A stretch of DNA of 64,000 bases from Treponema_C sp050937815 (GCF_050937815.1 NZ_JACDIJ010000006.1:1-64000); one strand, 5' to 3'. Shown: positions 8,038 to 17,754, numbered from the stretch's first letter. Notes: a model not told the origin generated them from the sequence alone. A program made the numbers and translations.

Positions 8038-8688
8038 CTATCCTTTATATATAGAGGATTGCAAAACGGCTTCTATTTTTTCTTGTAACCGTTTTTTTGT
8101 TCCGCAGTTTCCTACTCTATATATATCGGCATTTTGTTTTTTACATTTAGTAAAGATTTGCCTTTGTGCATAAAAACGTTCGATAATATATTTAAAATGC
8201 AGGTTGTCGCGTTTTTTTACCCGCATAAAACGTATAAAAAAAGGGGCGCTGATATACAGTATACAATCGCAGTCGCGTACAATAGGAATCTTATACAAAA
8301 GGGCAGCATTGACTATAAAGCTTGTATCGGGTTTTTCCGCAACGGCTTTTCTGATTTCAGCTTCTACAAGCGGGTGTACAAAATGTTCAAGTTTTATAAG
8401 TTTTTGCCTGTCGTGAAAAACGATTTGTCCCAAATGCTTTCTGTGAATGCTGCCGTCCGTATGGGTAAGACCGATGCCCGCCTCTTGTGCGTCGTTTTCA
8501 AAAAGAGCAATAATTTGTTTTTTGTGAGAATCCAAGATTTCGTGAGCGATACGGTCGGCATCTAAAATCTTAAATCCTTTTGATTCTAAAATATCCGCAG
8601 CGACATTTTTACCGGCGGCGATGGGACCGGTGAGTCCGATAATATATCTTTTTTTTTGTTCGCAGTTACCGCTTGTATCGTTTATCAA
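8038..8688 (-). CDS. coaE: dephospho-CoA kinase
   Basis: Catalyses the last step of coenzyme A synthesis, ATP-dependent 3'-phosphorylation of dephospho-CoA. The P-loop GLTGPIAAGK lies close to the N-terminus, followed by the DADRIAHEIL motif. There is no ATG start. TTG at 8688, overlapping the polA stop as TTGA and preceded by GGGGCGG, is preferred; TTG at 8703 is the alternative. The short overlap with polA points to coupled translation. Length (about 216) is normal, with a slightly divergent C-terminus. Confidence 0.9.
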   Translation of the reverse strand: MINDTSGNCEQKKRYIIGLTGPIAAGKNVAADILESKGFKILDADRIAHEILDSHKKQIIALFENDAQEAGIGLTHTDGSIHRKHLGQIVFHDRQKLIKLEHFVHPLVEAEIRKAVAEKPDTSFIVNAALLYKIPIVRDCDCILYISAPFFIRFMRVKKRDNLHFKYIIERFYAQRQIFTKCKKQNADIYRVGNCGTKKRLQEKIEAVLQSSIYKG

Positions 8689-11513
8689 TGAAAACCGCCC
8701 CAATTCGAACCGTATTCAACGCTGACTTTCAGCGGAACCGAAAGCAAAACGGCCGCTTCCATTTCTTTTTTTAACAACGCTGCCGTTTGTTCCGCCTGCG
8801 ATTCGGCGCATTCGACGATAAGTTCGTCGTGTACTTGCAGCAAAAGTTTTGCACTCGGAATTTCGTTTTTCAGCGCCCTGTCGACTGCAATCATTGCCGT
8901 TTTTACAATATCGGCAGCCGAGCCTTGAATGGGTGTATTGACGGCAATCCGTTCGGCGCCCGCTTTTTCGGTTTTATTTTTACTGGTAATGCCTGCAATT
9001 AAGCGCCGGCGTCCCATAATGGTTTCCACATAGCCGGTTTGCTCGGCTTTTTCTATCGTTGTGTGTATAAATTCGCGGATACCCGAATATGTAGCGAAGT
9101 AAGAATCTATAAATTCCTGTGCCTTTGAACGCGGAATACCCAATTGATTTGCCAACCTAAAGGCGCTCATACCGTACATTACACCGAAGTTAATGGTTTT
9201 AGCGGTGCGCCGTTGTTCCGCGCTTACCTGTTCCGGTTCGACGCCGAATATAAGAGATGCGGTTTCGCGGTGAACGTCTTTTCCCTGTTTAAATGCCGCA
9301 CACAGATTCGAGTCTTGCGATAAATGCGCCAATACAACCAATTCTATTTGTGCGTAGTCGGCCGATACAAGACAGCGCCCTTGCGGGGCGGAAAAAGCTT
9401 CGCGGATACGCCTGCCCGACTCTTCCCGTATGGGAATGTTTTGCAAATTCGGATCCCGGCTTGAAAGTCTGCCGGTTGCGGTACCGGTTTGAATAAAGGA
9501 AGTATGTATTCTGCCGTTTTCATCGGCAAGCAGGGGAAGGGCGTCTACATAGGTCGATTTTAATTTGGTCATCATTCTGTATTCGAGGATTTTTTGGGGG
9601 ACCGGATCCCATGCGGCGAGTTCTTCCAAAACGGCGGTATCGGTTGAAAAACCCGTTTTTGTTTTTTTTGTCGGCTTGAGTTTTCGTTCGACAAAGAGAA
9701 CTTCCTGCAATTGTTTTGTGCTGGCAATATTGAATTCATGGCCGACCAGGGTATAAATATCCCGTTCGACTTTTTCAATTTGATTTTTTAGTTCTATCGA
9801 AAAATCGGCGAGTTTTTCTTTTTCGATTCTGATACCCTCGATTTCCATCGCGGTTAAAATCGGTAAAACGGGGGTTTCAAGCGAGTAAAATAAAGTGCTT
9901 AAACCCGATTCGTCGAGTCTGGGTTTAAAAAATGCCCATAGCTGCAAGGTAAGGTCCGCATCTTCGGCGGCATAAGAACAAGCTATGTCGAGAGGGACAT
10001 CCGCAAAGGTTGCCCCCTTTGATACGATATCGGAAAACTCTATGCCTTTGAGTCCCAGTTTGCGCTCGGCGAGGGCTTCAAGCTTAAAAGATTCTCTGTC
10101 GGGCTGTAAAAGCCATGCGGCAAGCATAGTGTCGTATATTTTGCATAAGGGGATTTTTCCCTTACCCATGCCGTTCGAAAGTAAAACTTCCGCATCATAT
10201 TTTCCGTTATGCATAATAAGCACTATATCCGGATTATAAAAAAGACGCTCAAGTTCGGATAAAGCGCTTTGTTTTGCTATCATTTCACCGGCCAAAAGCA
10301 TATCCGAAGTTTCAAGCGGGATATAATAAGCTTTACCGGCTTCAAGTGCAAGGGAAAATCCGACTAAACGCGCTTTGTGGGCATTTAGACTGTCGGTTTC
10401 GCAGTCAAAGGCAGCCGTTTTTATGCTGAGAATAGTGTCTATAATTGTCGCCAATTCTTCATCCGTACGCACAAGACGGTAATCGCCCGAATTTTTTACA
10501 ACCGTTTGCGCTTCCGGTTCATCGAAAACAACCGTACTTTCGGCATTCGGCAGGCTGTTATGTGCCGCAGTATTTTGCGCCGCACCGTCGTGCGGCATAT
10601 TAAGAGCGGAGGGTGTATCGGGAATGTCCGCAGTCTTTGCTGCAGCGGTTGCATATTGCTTTGCAACGGAAAAGGCTCCGTGTTCGTTGAGCATGCGCGC
10701 GGCTTCGGCATAGTCTATGTGCTTTAGTTGTAAGCTTTCAAATGATATGTCAAGGGGAACGTCCGTGCGCAGCCGAATTAAACTTTTTGAAAAAAATGCG
10801 CTTTCTTTACCCTTTCGTATTTTATCTCCTACGGAACCGGTCAGTTTTTCGGCTTGTGCATAAATACCGTCCAAACTTCCGTATTCGGTTAAGAGTTTTT
10901 GTGCCGTTTTTTGTCCGATGCCCGGAACGCCGGGTATATTGTCCGCCGAGTCGCCGGTTAAAGACAGTATATCAAGCATGGCCGCCGGAGGTACGCCCCA
11001 TTCATCCAGTACTTGTTTTTCACCGATAAGTTCCCAGCCCCCCGTTTTGTCGCTTTTCATCATAAGGGTGGTGTCATCGATGAGCTGCATTAAATCCTTA
11101 TCGCCGGATAAAATACGGCAACTGCGTTTTTCCGCTTTGCATCGGGCGGCAAGCGTTGCGATAATATCGTCCGCTTCAAAACCGTCGCAGCGTAAAACGG
11201 GAACGCCGAGTACGTGTAAAATTTCTTCGATGAGCGGAATTTGTGCGTGCAAATCTTCCGGCGTTTTGGCGCGGGTTGCTTTATATTCGTCATATATTGC
11301 ATGTCTGAAAGTCGGAGTTCTCGAATCGAAGGCCGCTGCGACAAAGGCGGGGTTACAATTTTGTAACATATTAAAAAAATTACGGAAAAAGCCGAATACG
11401 GCGGATATGTTTTGTTTTTTGTCGTTTATAAGCGGCCGGTTTATAAAGGCAAAGTACGATCGGTAAATAAGGGCATAAGAATCTAAAATATACAAGGTGT
11501 TGTCTGACATCAT
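8685..11513 (-). CDS. polA: DNA polymerase I
   Basis: A 942-residue polymerase with the full three-part architecture: 5'-3' nuclease (about 1-290, with DAFDSRTPTFRH-like and GVPGIGQKTA motifs), 3'-5' exonuclease (about 340-530) and family A polymerase domain (about 540-942, ending with the VHDELIVE motif C). The proofreading motifs appear intact: FDCETDS (Asp and Glu), MHNGKYDAE and SYAAEDAD. It functions in Okazaki-fragment processing and repair. GGAG lies 3 nt before the first ATG and 6 nt before the second (11510), so the second may be the true start. First gene of polA-coaE-SPOR. Confidence 0.96.
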   Translation of the reverse strand: MMSDNTLYILDSYALIYRSYFAFINRPLINDKKQNISAVFGFFRNFFNMLQNCNPAFVAAAFDSRTPTFRHAIYDEYKATRAKTPEDLHAQIPLIEEILHVLGVPVLRCDGFEADDIIATLAARCKAEKRSCRILSGDKDLMQLIDDTTLMMKSDKTGGWELIGEKQVLDEWGVPPAAMLDILSLTGDSADNIPGVPGIGQKTAQKLLTEYGSLDGIYAQAEKLTGSVGDKIRKGKESAFFSKSLIRLRTDVPLDISFESLQLKHIDYAEAARMLNEHGAFSVAKQYATAAAKTADIPDTPSALNMPHDGAAQNTAAHNSLPNAESTVVFDEPEAQTVVKNSGDYRLVRTDEELATIIDTILSIKTAAFDCETDSLNAHKARLVGFSLALEAGKAYYIPLETSDMLLAGEMIAKQSALSELERLFYNPDIVLIMHNGKYDAEVLLSNGMGKGKIPLCKIYDTMLAAWLLQPDRESFKLEALAERKLGLKGIEFSDIVSKGATFADVPLDIACSYAAEDADLTLQLWAFFKPRLDESGLSTLFYSLETPVLPILTAMEIEGIRIEKEKLADFSIELKNQIEKVERDIYTLVGHEFNIASTKQLQEVLFVERKLKPTKKTKTGFSTDTAVLEELAAWDPVPQKILEYRMMTKLKSTYVDALPLLADENGRIHTSFIQTGTATGRLSSRDPNLQNIPIREESGRRIREAFSAPQGRCLVSADYAQIELVVLAHLSQDSNLCAAFKQGKDVHRETASLIFGVEPEQVSAEQRRTAKTINFGVMYGMSAFRLANQLGIPRSKAQEFIDSYFATYSGIREFIHTTIEKAEQTGYVETIMGRRRLIAGITSKNKTEKAGAERIAVNTPIQGSAADIVKTAMIAVDRALKNEIPSAKLLLQVHDELIVECAESQAEQTAALLKKEMEAAVLLSVPLKVSVEYGSNWGGFH

Positions 11514-11562
11514 ATTCTCCGACTACAGACTAGCACGGATCGGGATGAAAGACAATAAGCTT

Positions 11563-12033
11563 TTATCCGTGTATATTGATTAAAGATGCCGTTTGTCCCG
11601 TAGACGCATAAATGGATTGCTTTTTTTTATACGGATTTTGCAAACCTTGTATTTTTGAACGTACCGAGTTTATATGCATACGCAGTGCCGTGCGGTTTTT
11701 TTCGTTTTGCAAAAGAATTTGTGATTGTAATTTTGATAAATCCGCTTGCAAAACGGGAATGTCTCCTTCATTTTCGCTGCGGATATCTTTATACAAAGCT
11801 TCCATAGGTTTAATAACTTTTTGCAAATCGGAAATATTGCCGATTATTTTTTGTTCGAGTTCGGTATGTGCAAGGAGTTTTTCCATATCTTCTCCGGCAA
11901 TGCTCGATTCCTGTTTTTCAAGGACGGTTAAGTATTCGCGAAATTTTGCACGCTGCTCTATAAGCAATTCTTTTAACCTGCGCAGTATTGCAACTCGTTC
12001 GTTTAATTCTTTTTCATCTATATGTGTGTTCAT
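11563..12033 (-). CDS. FlgN-like flagellar export chaperone
   Basis: A 156-residue, almost entirely helical protein starting MNTHIDEKELNERVAIL. Long heptad-like stretches with Leu/Ile and the position straight after fliS (5-nt gap) fit FlgN, the chaperone of hook-associated proteins FlgK and FlgL. FlgN proteins are poorly conserved, so the name rests on size, helix content and context. The start at 12033 is chosen because the longer frame would overlap fliS extensively. Confidence 0.6.
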   Translation of the reverse strand: MNTHIDEKELNERVAILRRLKELLIEQRAKFREYLTVLEKQESSIAGEDMEKLLAHTELEQKIIGNISDLQKVIKPMEALYKDIRSENEGDIPVLQADLSKLQSQILLQNEKNRTALRMHINSVRSKIQGLQNPYKKKQSIYASTGQTASLINIHG

Positions 12034-12038
12034 AATAT

Positions 12039-12476
12039 TTATCCGTTTATATCCAATGCGGGGTGTGCGCTCGGATCTGCCGAAGGCGTTTCCGTTACCG
12101 CTATCGACCACGAACCGAACAGTTCGTTCATCATAGTACGGACGGAATGCAGCTTTTCGCGGCTGTGATTTATACATATATCCATCAATTCGCGGTTAAA
12201 AAAACTGTATAAGGCCATGAGGTTGCGTGCAATTTCGCCGCCCTTTTCCATATCGAGAGAAACCATCAATTCCGTAATGATTTCCTGTGCTTTTACCAAA
12301 TTGTTATGAAATTTTTCAATTGAAGCGGCTTCAATCTTTTCTTCATTTGTGAATAAGGATATGGCGGTATCAAGCCGGCGCAAAGCTTCTTCATAGAGCA
12401 TCAGGAGCAGCTTGCCTTGACTTGCTGTCTTTACCCCCGTTTCTTTGTATGCGCTATATGCTTGTGTATATGCCAT
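12039..12476 (-). CDS. fliS: flagellin export chaperone FliS
   Basis: A 145-residue protein with the typical FliS start AYTQAYSAYKETGVKTAS followed by GKLLLMLYEEALRRL and the four-helix pattern ending NRELMDICIN. It binds the flagellin C-terminus in the cytoplasm and prevents early polymerisation. The start is fixed by GGAGGGG five bases upstream. It is transcribed with the FlgN-like gene from a sigma-28-like promoter, consistent with a late flagellar gene. Confidence 0.92.
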   Translation of the reverse strand: MAYTQAYSAYKETGVKTASQGKLLLMLYEEALRRLDTAISLFTNEEKIEAASIEKFHNNLVKAQEIITELMVSLDMEKGGEIARNLMALYSFFNRELMDICINHSREKLHSVRTMMNELFGSWSIAVTETPSADPSAHPALDING

Positions 12477-12517
12477 TACATCCCCTCCGCGATTTGACGG
12501 TACATTACTCTGGTATA

Positions 12518-12545
12518 TTATCGGCATTTTAGTTTTTCATCTTTA
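12518..12545 (-). promoter_or_regulatory. sigma-28 (FliA) type promoter of fliS
   Basis: The minus strand reads TAAA (12542-12545), a 16-nt spacer, then GCCGATAA (12518-12525), identical to the enterobacterial sigma-28 -10 octamer. The spacer is one base longer than in the enteric consensus. Start of transcription would be near 12511, giving a 35-nt leader to fliS. Confidence 0.7.
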
Positions 12546-12668
12546 CACTATTATATCAAATTCCGTAAGAATTCACTCGACTAAAGTGCCGGAATTGCGT
12601 ATATTTAAGGAAACGTTGGTTACACAATGAGGGTGTAATCCGTATTTTTTTTTGCAAATGAGGTTGCC

Positions 12669-14732
12669 ATGAACGATAATAATGATCAAGACGATAAAAA
12701 AAACGGCAAAGATCCCTTTGATTTTTTTAAACTGTCTACCGATCCCGATCGGAATGATAAAGATCATAACGATAAGCGCCCCCGTATTCCTATTTGGCTT
12801 ATTTTGTTGGCTTTTTTTATCGGCGTAAGCCTTTTTAATTGGTTTTTTGTTTTAAGAAACGATTCGGCTATAGATTTTTCCGAATTTAAACGTTTGATAC
12901 AAAACGGACAAATAGTTCGTGTCGAAATCGGGGAAACCTATTTTTTGGGCTTTACTAAAGATTCGGCGGCGGCTTCGGGGGCGGAACGCAACAATCTTCC
13001 GTCTTTTTTATTCGCTCCCGGCAGTACTTCGGGAACCGTGTATAAAACGGTCGGTATTCTTACCGAAGATTTTTTAACCTTGCTTGATGAAAAAGGTATT
13101 GCTTATAAGGCGGTAAAAAATCAGCGCAGCATTATTTTGCAGCTGTTGTTTAATTTGATTATTCCCGTCGGTATTTTATTTTTAATGTACCGTTTTATTT
13201 TTAAGCGTATGGGCGGCTTGGGCGGAAGTATTTTTTCTGCAGGCCAAAGCCGTGCCGCCGCAGTTGAAGAGGGGAAGGTTACAACCCGTTTCAGCGACGT
13301 TGCCGGCGTGGATGAAGCAAAAGAAGAATTGGTTGAAGTGGTAGACTTTTTGAAATCTCCGCAAAAATATACCGAAATAGGCGGAAAAATTCCCAGAGGC
13401 GTCCTTTTGGTAGGTCCGCCGGGTACGGGTAAAACCTTATTGGCGCGCGCCGTAGCGGGCGAAGCCGGTGTTCCCTTTTTCCGCATTTCGGGTTCGGACT
13501 TTGTTGAAATGTTTGTCGGCGTCGGTGCTAGCCGCGTGCGCGACCTTTTTAAGCAGGCGCGCGAAAAAGCACCCTGTATTGTTTTTATCGACGAATTGGA
13601 CGCTATCGGTAAAAGCCGTATTAATTCCATCAGCGGAGGCAACGACGAACGCGAACAAACGCTCAATCAGCTTTTGGTTGAAATGGACGGTTTCGATAAC
13701 ACAACCGGGTTGATTCTTTTGGGTGCGACAAACCGCCCCGATGTCCTTGACCCCGCTCTTTTGCGCCCCGGCCGTTTTGACCGGCAGGTTGTGGTTGACC
13801 GCCCCGACGTGCAGGGACGCGAAGCGATATTAAAAATCCACGCTAAAAACGTAAAGTTGGACGATTCGGCCGACCTTTCGGCAATAGCAAAGATTACAAG
13901 CGGCTGTTCGGGCGCCGACCTTGCCAATATAATAAACGAAGCGGCTTTATTGGCCGTTCGCTGCGGGCGGAAAAAAGTTAGCATGACCGATTTAAGCGAA
14001 GCTGTAGAAAAGGCGACAATCGGTCTTCAAAAAAAGTCAAAGGTTATAAGAGAAGAAGAGCGCAGAGTCATTGCCTATCATGAAACCGGACATGCCATTG
14101 CCGCCAATTATACCGAAGGCGCCGATAAAGTTCATAAGGTAACCATTATTCCGCGCGGAACTTCAACTTTAGGCTATACGTTTCATATACCCGAAGACGA
14201 TAAACACATTATAACCGAAAAGCAGCTTTTAGCCGAAATCGATGTTTTATTGGGCGGAAGAGCCGCCGAACAAGTTGCCTTCGGAGTGGTTTCGACCGGT
14301 GCTTCTAACGACTTAATGAGGGCGGCCGATATTGCACGCAGTATGATAGCCGACTACGGAATGAGTTCCAAGTTTAAAAACGTCGCTTTAAGTAAACGCG
14401 GAGCCGGTTATTTGGGACATTCGGATCCGCAATTGGTACGCGAATATGCCGAATCGACTCAGCAATATATCGATGAAGAAATTGCACGAATTATCGATAC
14501 GCGGTATGAAGTTATTGTTGCGATGCTTACGGAAAAAAAGACCTTATTGGAATATATTGCAAACAGACTCTTGGAAAAAGAAACGATAGAACAGCAGGAG
14601 TTTGACGATATTATAAAGGCCGAAAACGAACTTGTAGCAAAAACCGCTGCCGCAAAAAAATCGTCCGGCACAAAAAAGGATTCAAAAACCGTAAAAACGG
14701 CAAAACCGCGTTCAAAAACAACTGGGGCATAA
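12669..14732 (+). CDS. ftsH: ATP-dependent zinc metalloprotease FtsH
   Basis: A 687-residue membrane-bound AAA+ protease. Two transmembrane helices (about 38-58 and 158-180) flank a periplasmic domain. The AAA module follows with Walker A GPPGTGKT (about 250), Walker B CIVFIDELDAI and the second region of homology ending LRPGRFDRQV. The zinc site HETGH has His471, Glu472 and His475. A Lys-rich tail (about 665-687) is typical. It degrades membrane and short-lived cytosolic proteins. The start has GAGG five bases upstream. An RbsC-like gene begins 4 nt after the stop. Confidence 0.97.
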   Translation: MNDNNDQDDKKNGKDPFDFFKLSTDPDRNDKDHNDKRPRIPIWLILLAFFIGVSLFNWFFVLRNDSAIDFSEFKRLIQNGQIVRVEIGETYFLGFTKDSAAASGAERNNLPSFLFAPGSTSGTVYKTVGILTEDFLTLLDEKGIAYKAVKNQRSIILQLLFNLIIPVGILFLMYRFIFKRMGGLGGSIFSAGQSRAAAVEEGKVTTRFSDVAGVDEAKEELVEVVDFLKSPQKYTEIGGKIPRGVLLVGPPGTGKTLLARAVAGEAGVPFFRISGSDFVEMFVGVGASRVRDLFKQAREKAPCIVFIDELDAIGKSRINSISGGNDEREQTLNQLLVEMDGFDNTTGLILLGATNRPDVLDPALLRPGRFDRQVVVDRPDVQGREAILKIHAKNVKLDDSADLSAIAKITSGCSGADLANIINEAALLAVRCGRKKVSMTDLSEAVEKATIGLQKKSKVIREEERRVIAYHETGHAIAANYTEGADKVHKVTIIPRGTSTLGYTFHIPEDDKHIITEKQLLAEIDVLLGGRAAEQVAFGVVSTGASNDLMRAADIARSMIADYGMSSKFKNVALSKRGAGYLGHSDPQLVREYAESTQQYIDEEIARIIDTRYEVIVAMLTEKKTLLEYIANRLLEKETIEQQEFDDIIKAENELVAKTAAAKKSSGTKKDSKTVKTAKPRSKTTGA

Positions 14733-14735
14733 TAT

Positions 14736-15773
14736 ATGGATTTTATTCCCGAATCCCTTGTTGCGCGCGTAAAAAATTTTGTACGGCGTTATGCAATCGC
14801 TTGTATCCTGTGCTTGTGTATTGTTGTTTTTGCTTTAGCGGATTCAAGTTTAATTTCCGTGCGTAATATACGTAATATTTTGTCCAACGCCGCGCCTCTT
14901 TTACTTTCTTCTGCCGCAATGGCACTGTGCTTATTTGAAGGGTATATAGATCTTTGCGCAGGCTCTTGCGCCGTTTTTGCGGCGGTTATTGCAGGTTCGT
15001 TTATGCAATCGGCGGATACCGCCGGCAGGTTTTTTTCCGCTCTTCCGCCGATGCCTTTGTTTATTGCACTGCCTGCCGTTCTTGTCCTTTTTTTTGTAAT
15101 CGGTATGTGCAACGGGTTTTTTATAAAACGCCTTTTTTTGCCTCCTTGGGCTGCAACTTTGGGAACGGGTGCTTTGCTGTCCGCTTTAACCCGTGTATAT
15201 TTGTATGACACGAATTCATCGTTAAAAGTTTTGGAAGGTTTTACTCGCAGTTACAATCTTTTCGGAACCGGATACATAGGGGCGAGTCCCGTATATTCGA
15301 TTCCGCTCCCACTTATTTTTTCTTTTGCGGTTTTTACAGCCCTGCTTGTTGTGTTAAAAATATTTTTGCCCGATTTAGACCTTCCGCCGCTGCATAAGGA
15401 CAGGCCGCTTTTATGGCCTGCCCAGCCTAAAAGTTTAACATTAAAGCAAACGATGCTTTTATACGGTATTGTATCTTCACTTTTTGCCTTAAGCGGGTTG
15501 ATGGTTTCGGCGCGCAGCGGCAGTGCGTCCGCTTTTTCGGGAACGGAATTTATTATGCCCGCTCTTACCGTTTGTGTTATTGCTTCTTTATCGTTTTTCG
15601 GCGGCACGGGTAATTGGACAGCCCTTGTCGTTTCCGTTTTTATTTTCAGCGGTTTTACTTATGCGGCGGATTTTATCGGCGTAAACCGCTTTTTGTCTTC
15701 CGCCTTTTGTGCTCTTATTCTTTTGATTTCGACGGCGGCCGATGTACGCACAAGGAGAAAAAATGCACTTTAA
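14736..15773 (+). CDS. RbsC-family permease without visible ABC partners
   Basis: A 345-residue polytopic membrane protein of the branched-chain/sugar ABC permease fold (BPD_transp_2). The hallmark region is GYIDLCAGSCAVFAAVIAG, the equivalent of GGIDLSVGS in RbsC, but divergent. About eight to nine hydrophobic segments are present and an insertion of polar residues lies at about 215-235. GGGG lies before the ATG. Unlike a normal sugar importer there is no ATPase or binding-protein gene next to it; it sits between ftsH and a GH1 glycosidase and overlaps the latter by 11 nt. It may import the glycosidase substrate using a distant ATPase, or be a repurposed paralogue. Confidence 0.7.
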   Translation: MDFIPESLVARVKNFVRRYAIACILCLCIVVFALADSSLISVRNIRNILSNAAPLLLSSAAMALCLFEGYIDLCAGSCAVFAAVIAGSFMQSADTAGRFFSALPPMPLFIALPAVLVLFFVIGMCNGFFIKRLFLPPWAATLGTGALLSALTRVYLYDTNSSLKVLEGFTRSYNLFGTGYIGASPVYSIPLPLIFSFAVFTALLVVLKIFLPDLDLPPLHKDRPLLWPAQPKSLTLKQTMLLYGIVSSLFALSGLMVSARSGSASAFSGTEFIMPALTVCVIASLSFFGGTGNWTALVVSVFIFSGFTYAADFIGVNRFLSSAFCALILLISTAADVRTRRKNAL

Positions 15774-17076
15774 ACTTCCCGAAACCCTTTTACTGGGAGC
15801 GGCGACGGCCGCAACTCAAATCGAAGGCGGCGACACAAATAACAGTTGGTACGATTGGGCGCTTTTACCCGGCCGGATTGCCGACGGTACAAGTCCTCTT
15901 CGCGCCGACGACCACTACAACCGCGTAGATGAAGATATTGAACTGATGAAACGCTTAAGCCTTCAAACCTACCGTTTCGGTTTGGAATGGAGCCGTATCG
16001 AGCCGGAGCAGGGCAGGTTTGACGAAAAAGCGATAGAGCATTACCGCAGTGAATTACAAAAACTGAAGGCCGCCGGCATAAAGCCCTTGGTAACCCTGCA
16101 CCACTTTACAAATCCGCGCTGGTTTGAAAAAATCGGCGCTTTTGAACACCCCGATTCGCCGCGCATTTTTTTGAACTTTGTCCGCTATACGGTTGAAAAG
16201 CTTGCAGATTCGGCCGATGAATGGATAACGATAAACGAACCGAATGTATATGCGGTAAACGGGTATTTTTTCGGAACCTGGCCGCCGGGCAAAAAAAACG
16301 ATATCAAAGCGTTGTCTGCCGTATACACGAATATGGCGGCCTGTCACATCGCATCTTACCGCGAAATACACCGCATAAGACAAAAAGCCGGTTTTGCCCG
16401 CGATACGACGCGGGTCGGCTTTGCCAACCACTTGCGGATTTTTACGCCGCGCTGCCGTTTTAATCCCCTGCACCGCATATCGGCCGCCTTTATGGAGCAC
16501 TCTTTTCAAAACGCTTTAACCGCTGCCGCAATGACCGGGAAGACCTCATGGCCGGTAAAAAAACTTCCCGCCTCGGTTGACGGCGTTGCGCTCGGAGGCG
16601 GCCGCTTTTACGATTTTATCGGTATCAATTACTACAGCCGCGACGCGGTAAGTACGGGCAAAAACGGCGTATTTAAAAACGTGCCGCACAACGACTTGGG
16701 CTGGGAAATATATCCTGAAGGCTTGCGCCTTTTATGTGAGCGCATGTACCGCCTGTATAAGGCCCCGATTTACATTACCGAAAACGGCACCTGCGATGAG
16801 GCCGACTCGTTCAGAAGCCGCTTTATTTACGAGCACTTAAAGATCCTGTGCGAATCGGCTTTGCCTGTGGAACGTTATTATCATTGGTCGCTTATGGATA
16901 ACTTTGAATGGGCTGAAGGAGAACGGATCCGCTTCGGTTTAATCGCCGTAGATTACGAAACACAAAAGCGCACTGTCCGCAAAAGCGGCGATTTTTACGC
17001 ACACATCATTCAAAACCGCGGCGTAACCGGGGATATGTATAAGACTTACGTGGAAAACTCGCAGTATCGGGTGTAA
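15763..17076 (+). CDS. glycoside hydrolase family 1 (beta-glycosidase)
   Basis: A 437-residue cytoplasmic (no signal peptide) retaining beta-glycosidase. The family N-terminal signature is FLLGAATAATQIEGG-like. The acid/base is Glu159 in WITINEPN and the nucleophile Glu340 in YITENGT; a MDNFEWAEG-type substrate-binding motif follows. Both catalytic residues are kept. It could act on beta-glucosides or 6-phospho-beta-glucosides; without a PTS gene here the free sugar is more likely. The start is set by AAGGAG five bases upstream and overlaps the preceding permease, suggesting a joint transport-hydrolysis unit. Confidence 0.9.
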   Translation: MHFKLPETLLLGAATAATQIEGGDTNNSWYDWALLPGRIADGTSPLRADDHYNRVDEDIELMKRLSLQTYRFGLEWSRIEPEQGRFDEKAIEHYRSELQKLKAAGIKPLVTLHHFTNPRWFEKIGAFEHPDSPRIFLNFVRYTVEKLADSADEWITINEPNVYAVNGYFFGTWPPGKKNDIKALSAVYTNMAACHIASYREIHRIRQKAGFARDTTRVGFANHLRIFTPRCRFNPLHRISAAFMEHSFQNALTAAAMTGKTSWPVKKLPASVDGVALGGGRFYDFIGINYYSRDAVSTGKNGVFKNVPHNDLGWEIYPEGLRLLCERMYRLYKAPIYITENGTCDEADSFRSRFIYEHLKILCESALPVERYYHWSLMDNFEWAEGERIRFGLIAVDYETQKRTVRKSGDFYAHIIQNRGVTGDMYKTYVENSQYRV

Positions 17077-17754
17077 CTAAAGCTTTAGTCGGGTTTCTGG
17101 CATATTTTTTCTTCTTATTTCATCCAAATAACTGTATACGGTAACAGCGGATATACCCATCTTTTCGGCAACTTTTTCAACAGCACCCTTTACTAAAAAT
17201 ACGCCTTTAGTGTCCATAAATTCAATAAGATTAAGACGCTCTTTTTTTGTTACCCGCTTTTCTCCGGACATACTGATAATCCGATCAAGTAAATCATTAA
17301 AAACATCGCTAACGCCGGAAATATCCTCTATGTCCACGCCCGATTCAAAAAGATCCGATTCAGGTTTTATAAAACTGTAAAGCAGATCCATAGATGCTTC
17401 TATTGCTGTGATATCTATATTTATACACAAAGCCCCTATTGCTTTATCTGCATTATTGCGTATTAATACGGTACTTGATTTTATTTTTTTCCCATTTTCC
17501 AAGGTAAATGTATAATTACATCTTTGGTCATTTTTTAAAGACGGAGATAATAGAACTTCTGTAATTAAGTGATCAAACGATTGCCCAATTTGCCTTCCTG
17601 TAACATGATTGTTCATTACAAAAACAACGGAACTTTTTGGCATAGTGAGGTCGTGTAATACGACTTCACAATTTTTTCCGAAAGTTTGCCCAATCATTTT
17701 TGCTATCGGTAAAAACCGTTTAAGTTCATCGTTTTTCATTTTTCCCTTTGTCAT
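17077..17754 (-). CDS. YheO/DauR-like transcriptional regulator
   Basis: A 225-residue regulator with an N-terminal YheO-like PAS domain (about 10-120, with NCEVVLHDLT and ALCINID) and a C-terminal helix-turn-helix (about 165-220, GAVEKVAEKMGISAVTVYSYLDE). DauR, a family member, represses D-arginine catabolism. Here it is beside a D-amino-acid-type PLP enzyme, so it probably senses an amino acid. The ATG at 17754 lacks a Shine-Dalgarno, but a promoter ends 7 nt upstream; an internal ATG at 17739 has AAGGG. Its stop abuts the stop of the convergent GH1 gene with no spacer. Confidence 0.82.
   Translation of the reverse strand: MTKGKMKNDELKRFLPIAKMIGQTFGKNCEVVLHDLTMPKSSVVFVMNNHVTGRQIGQSFDHLITEVLLSPSLKNDQRCNYTFTLENGKKIKSSTVLIRNNADKAIGALCINIDITAIEASMDLLYSFIKPESDLFESGVDIEDISGVSDVFNDLLDRIISMSGEKRVTKKERLNLIEFMDTKGVFLVKGAVEKVAEKMGISAVTVYSYLDEIRRKNMPETRLKL

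Noticed and set aside
8685..11513. Loss of proofreading in DNA polymerase I
   Set aside because: The exonuclease motifs DCE, NxxYD and YxxxD are all visible, so the domain seems active.
12477..12527. N-terminal extension of FliS
   Set aside because: The upstream ATG lacks a ribosome site and lies next to the predicted sigma-28 start; GGAGGGG points to 12476.
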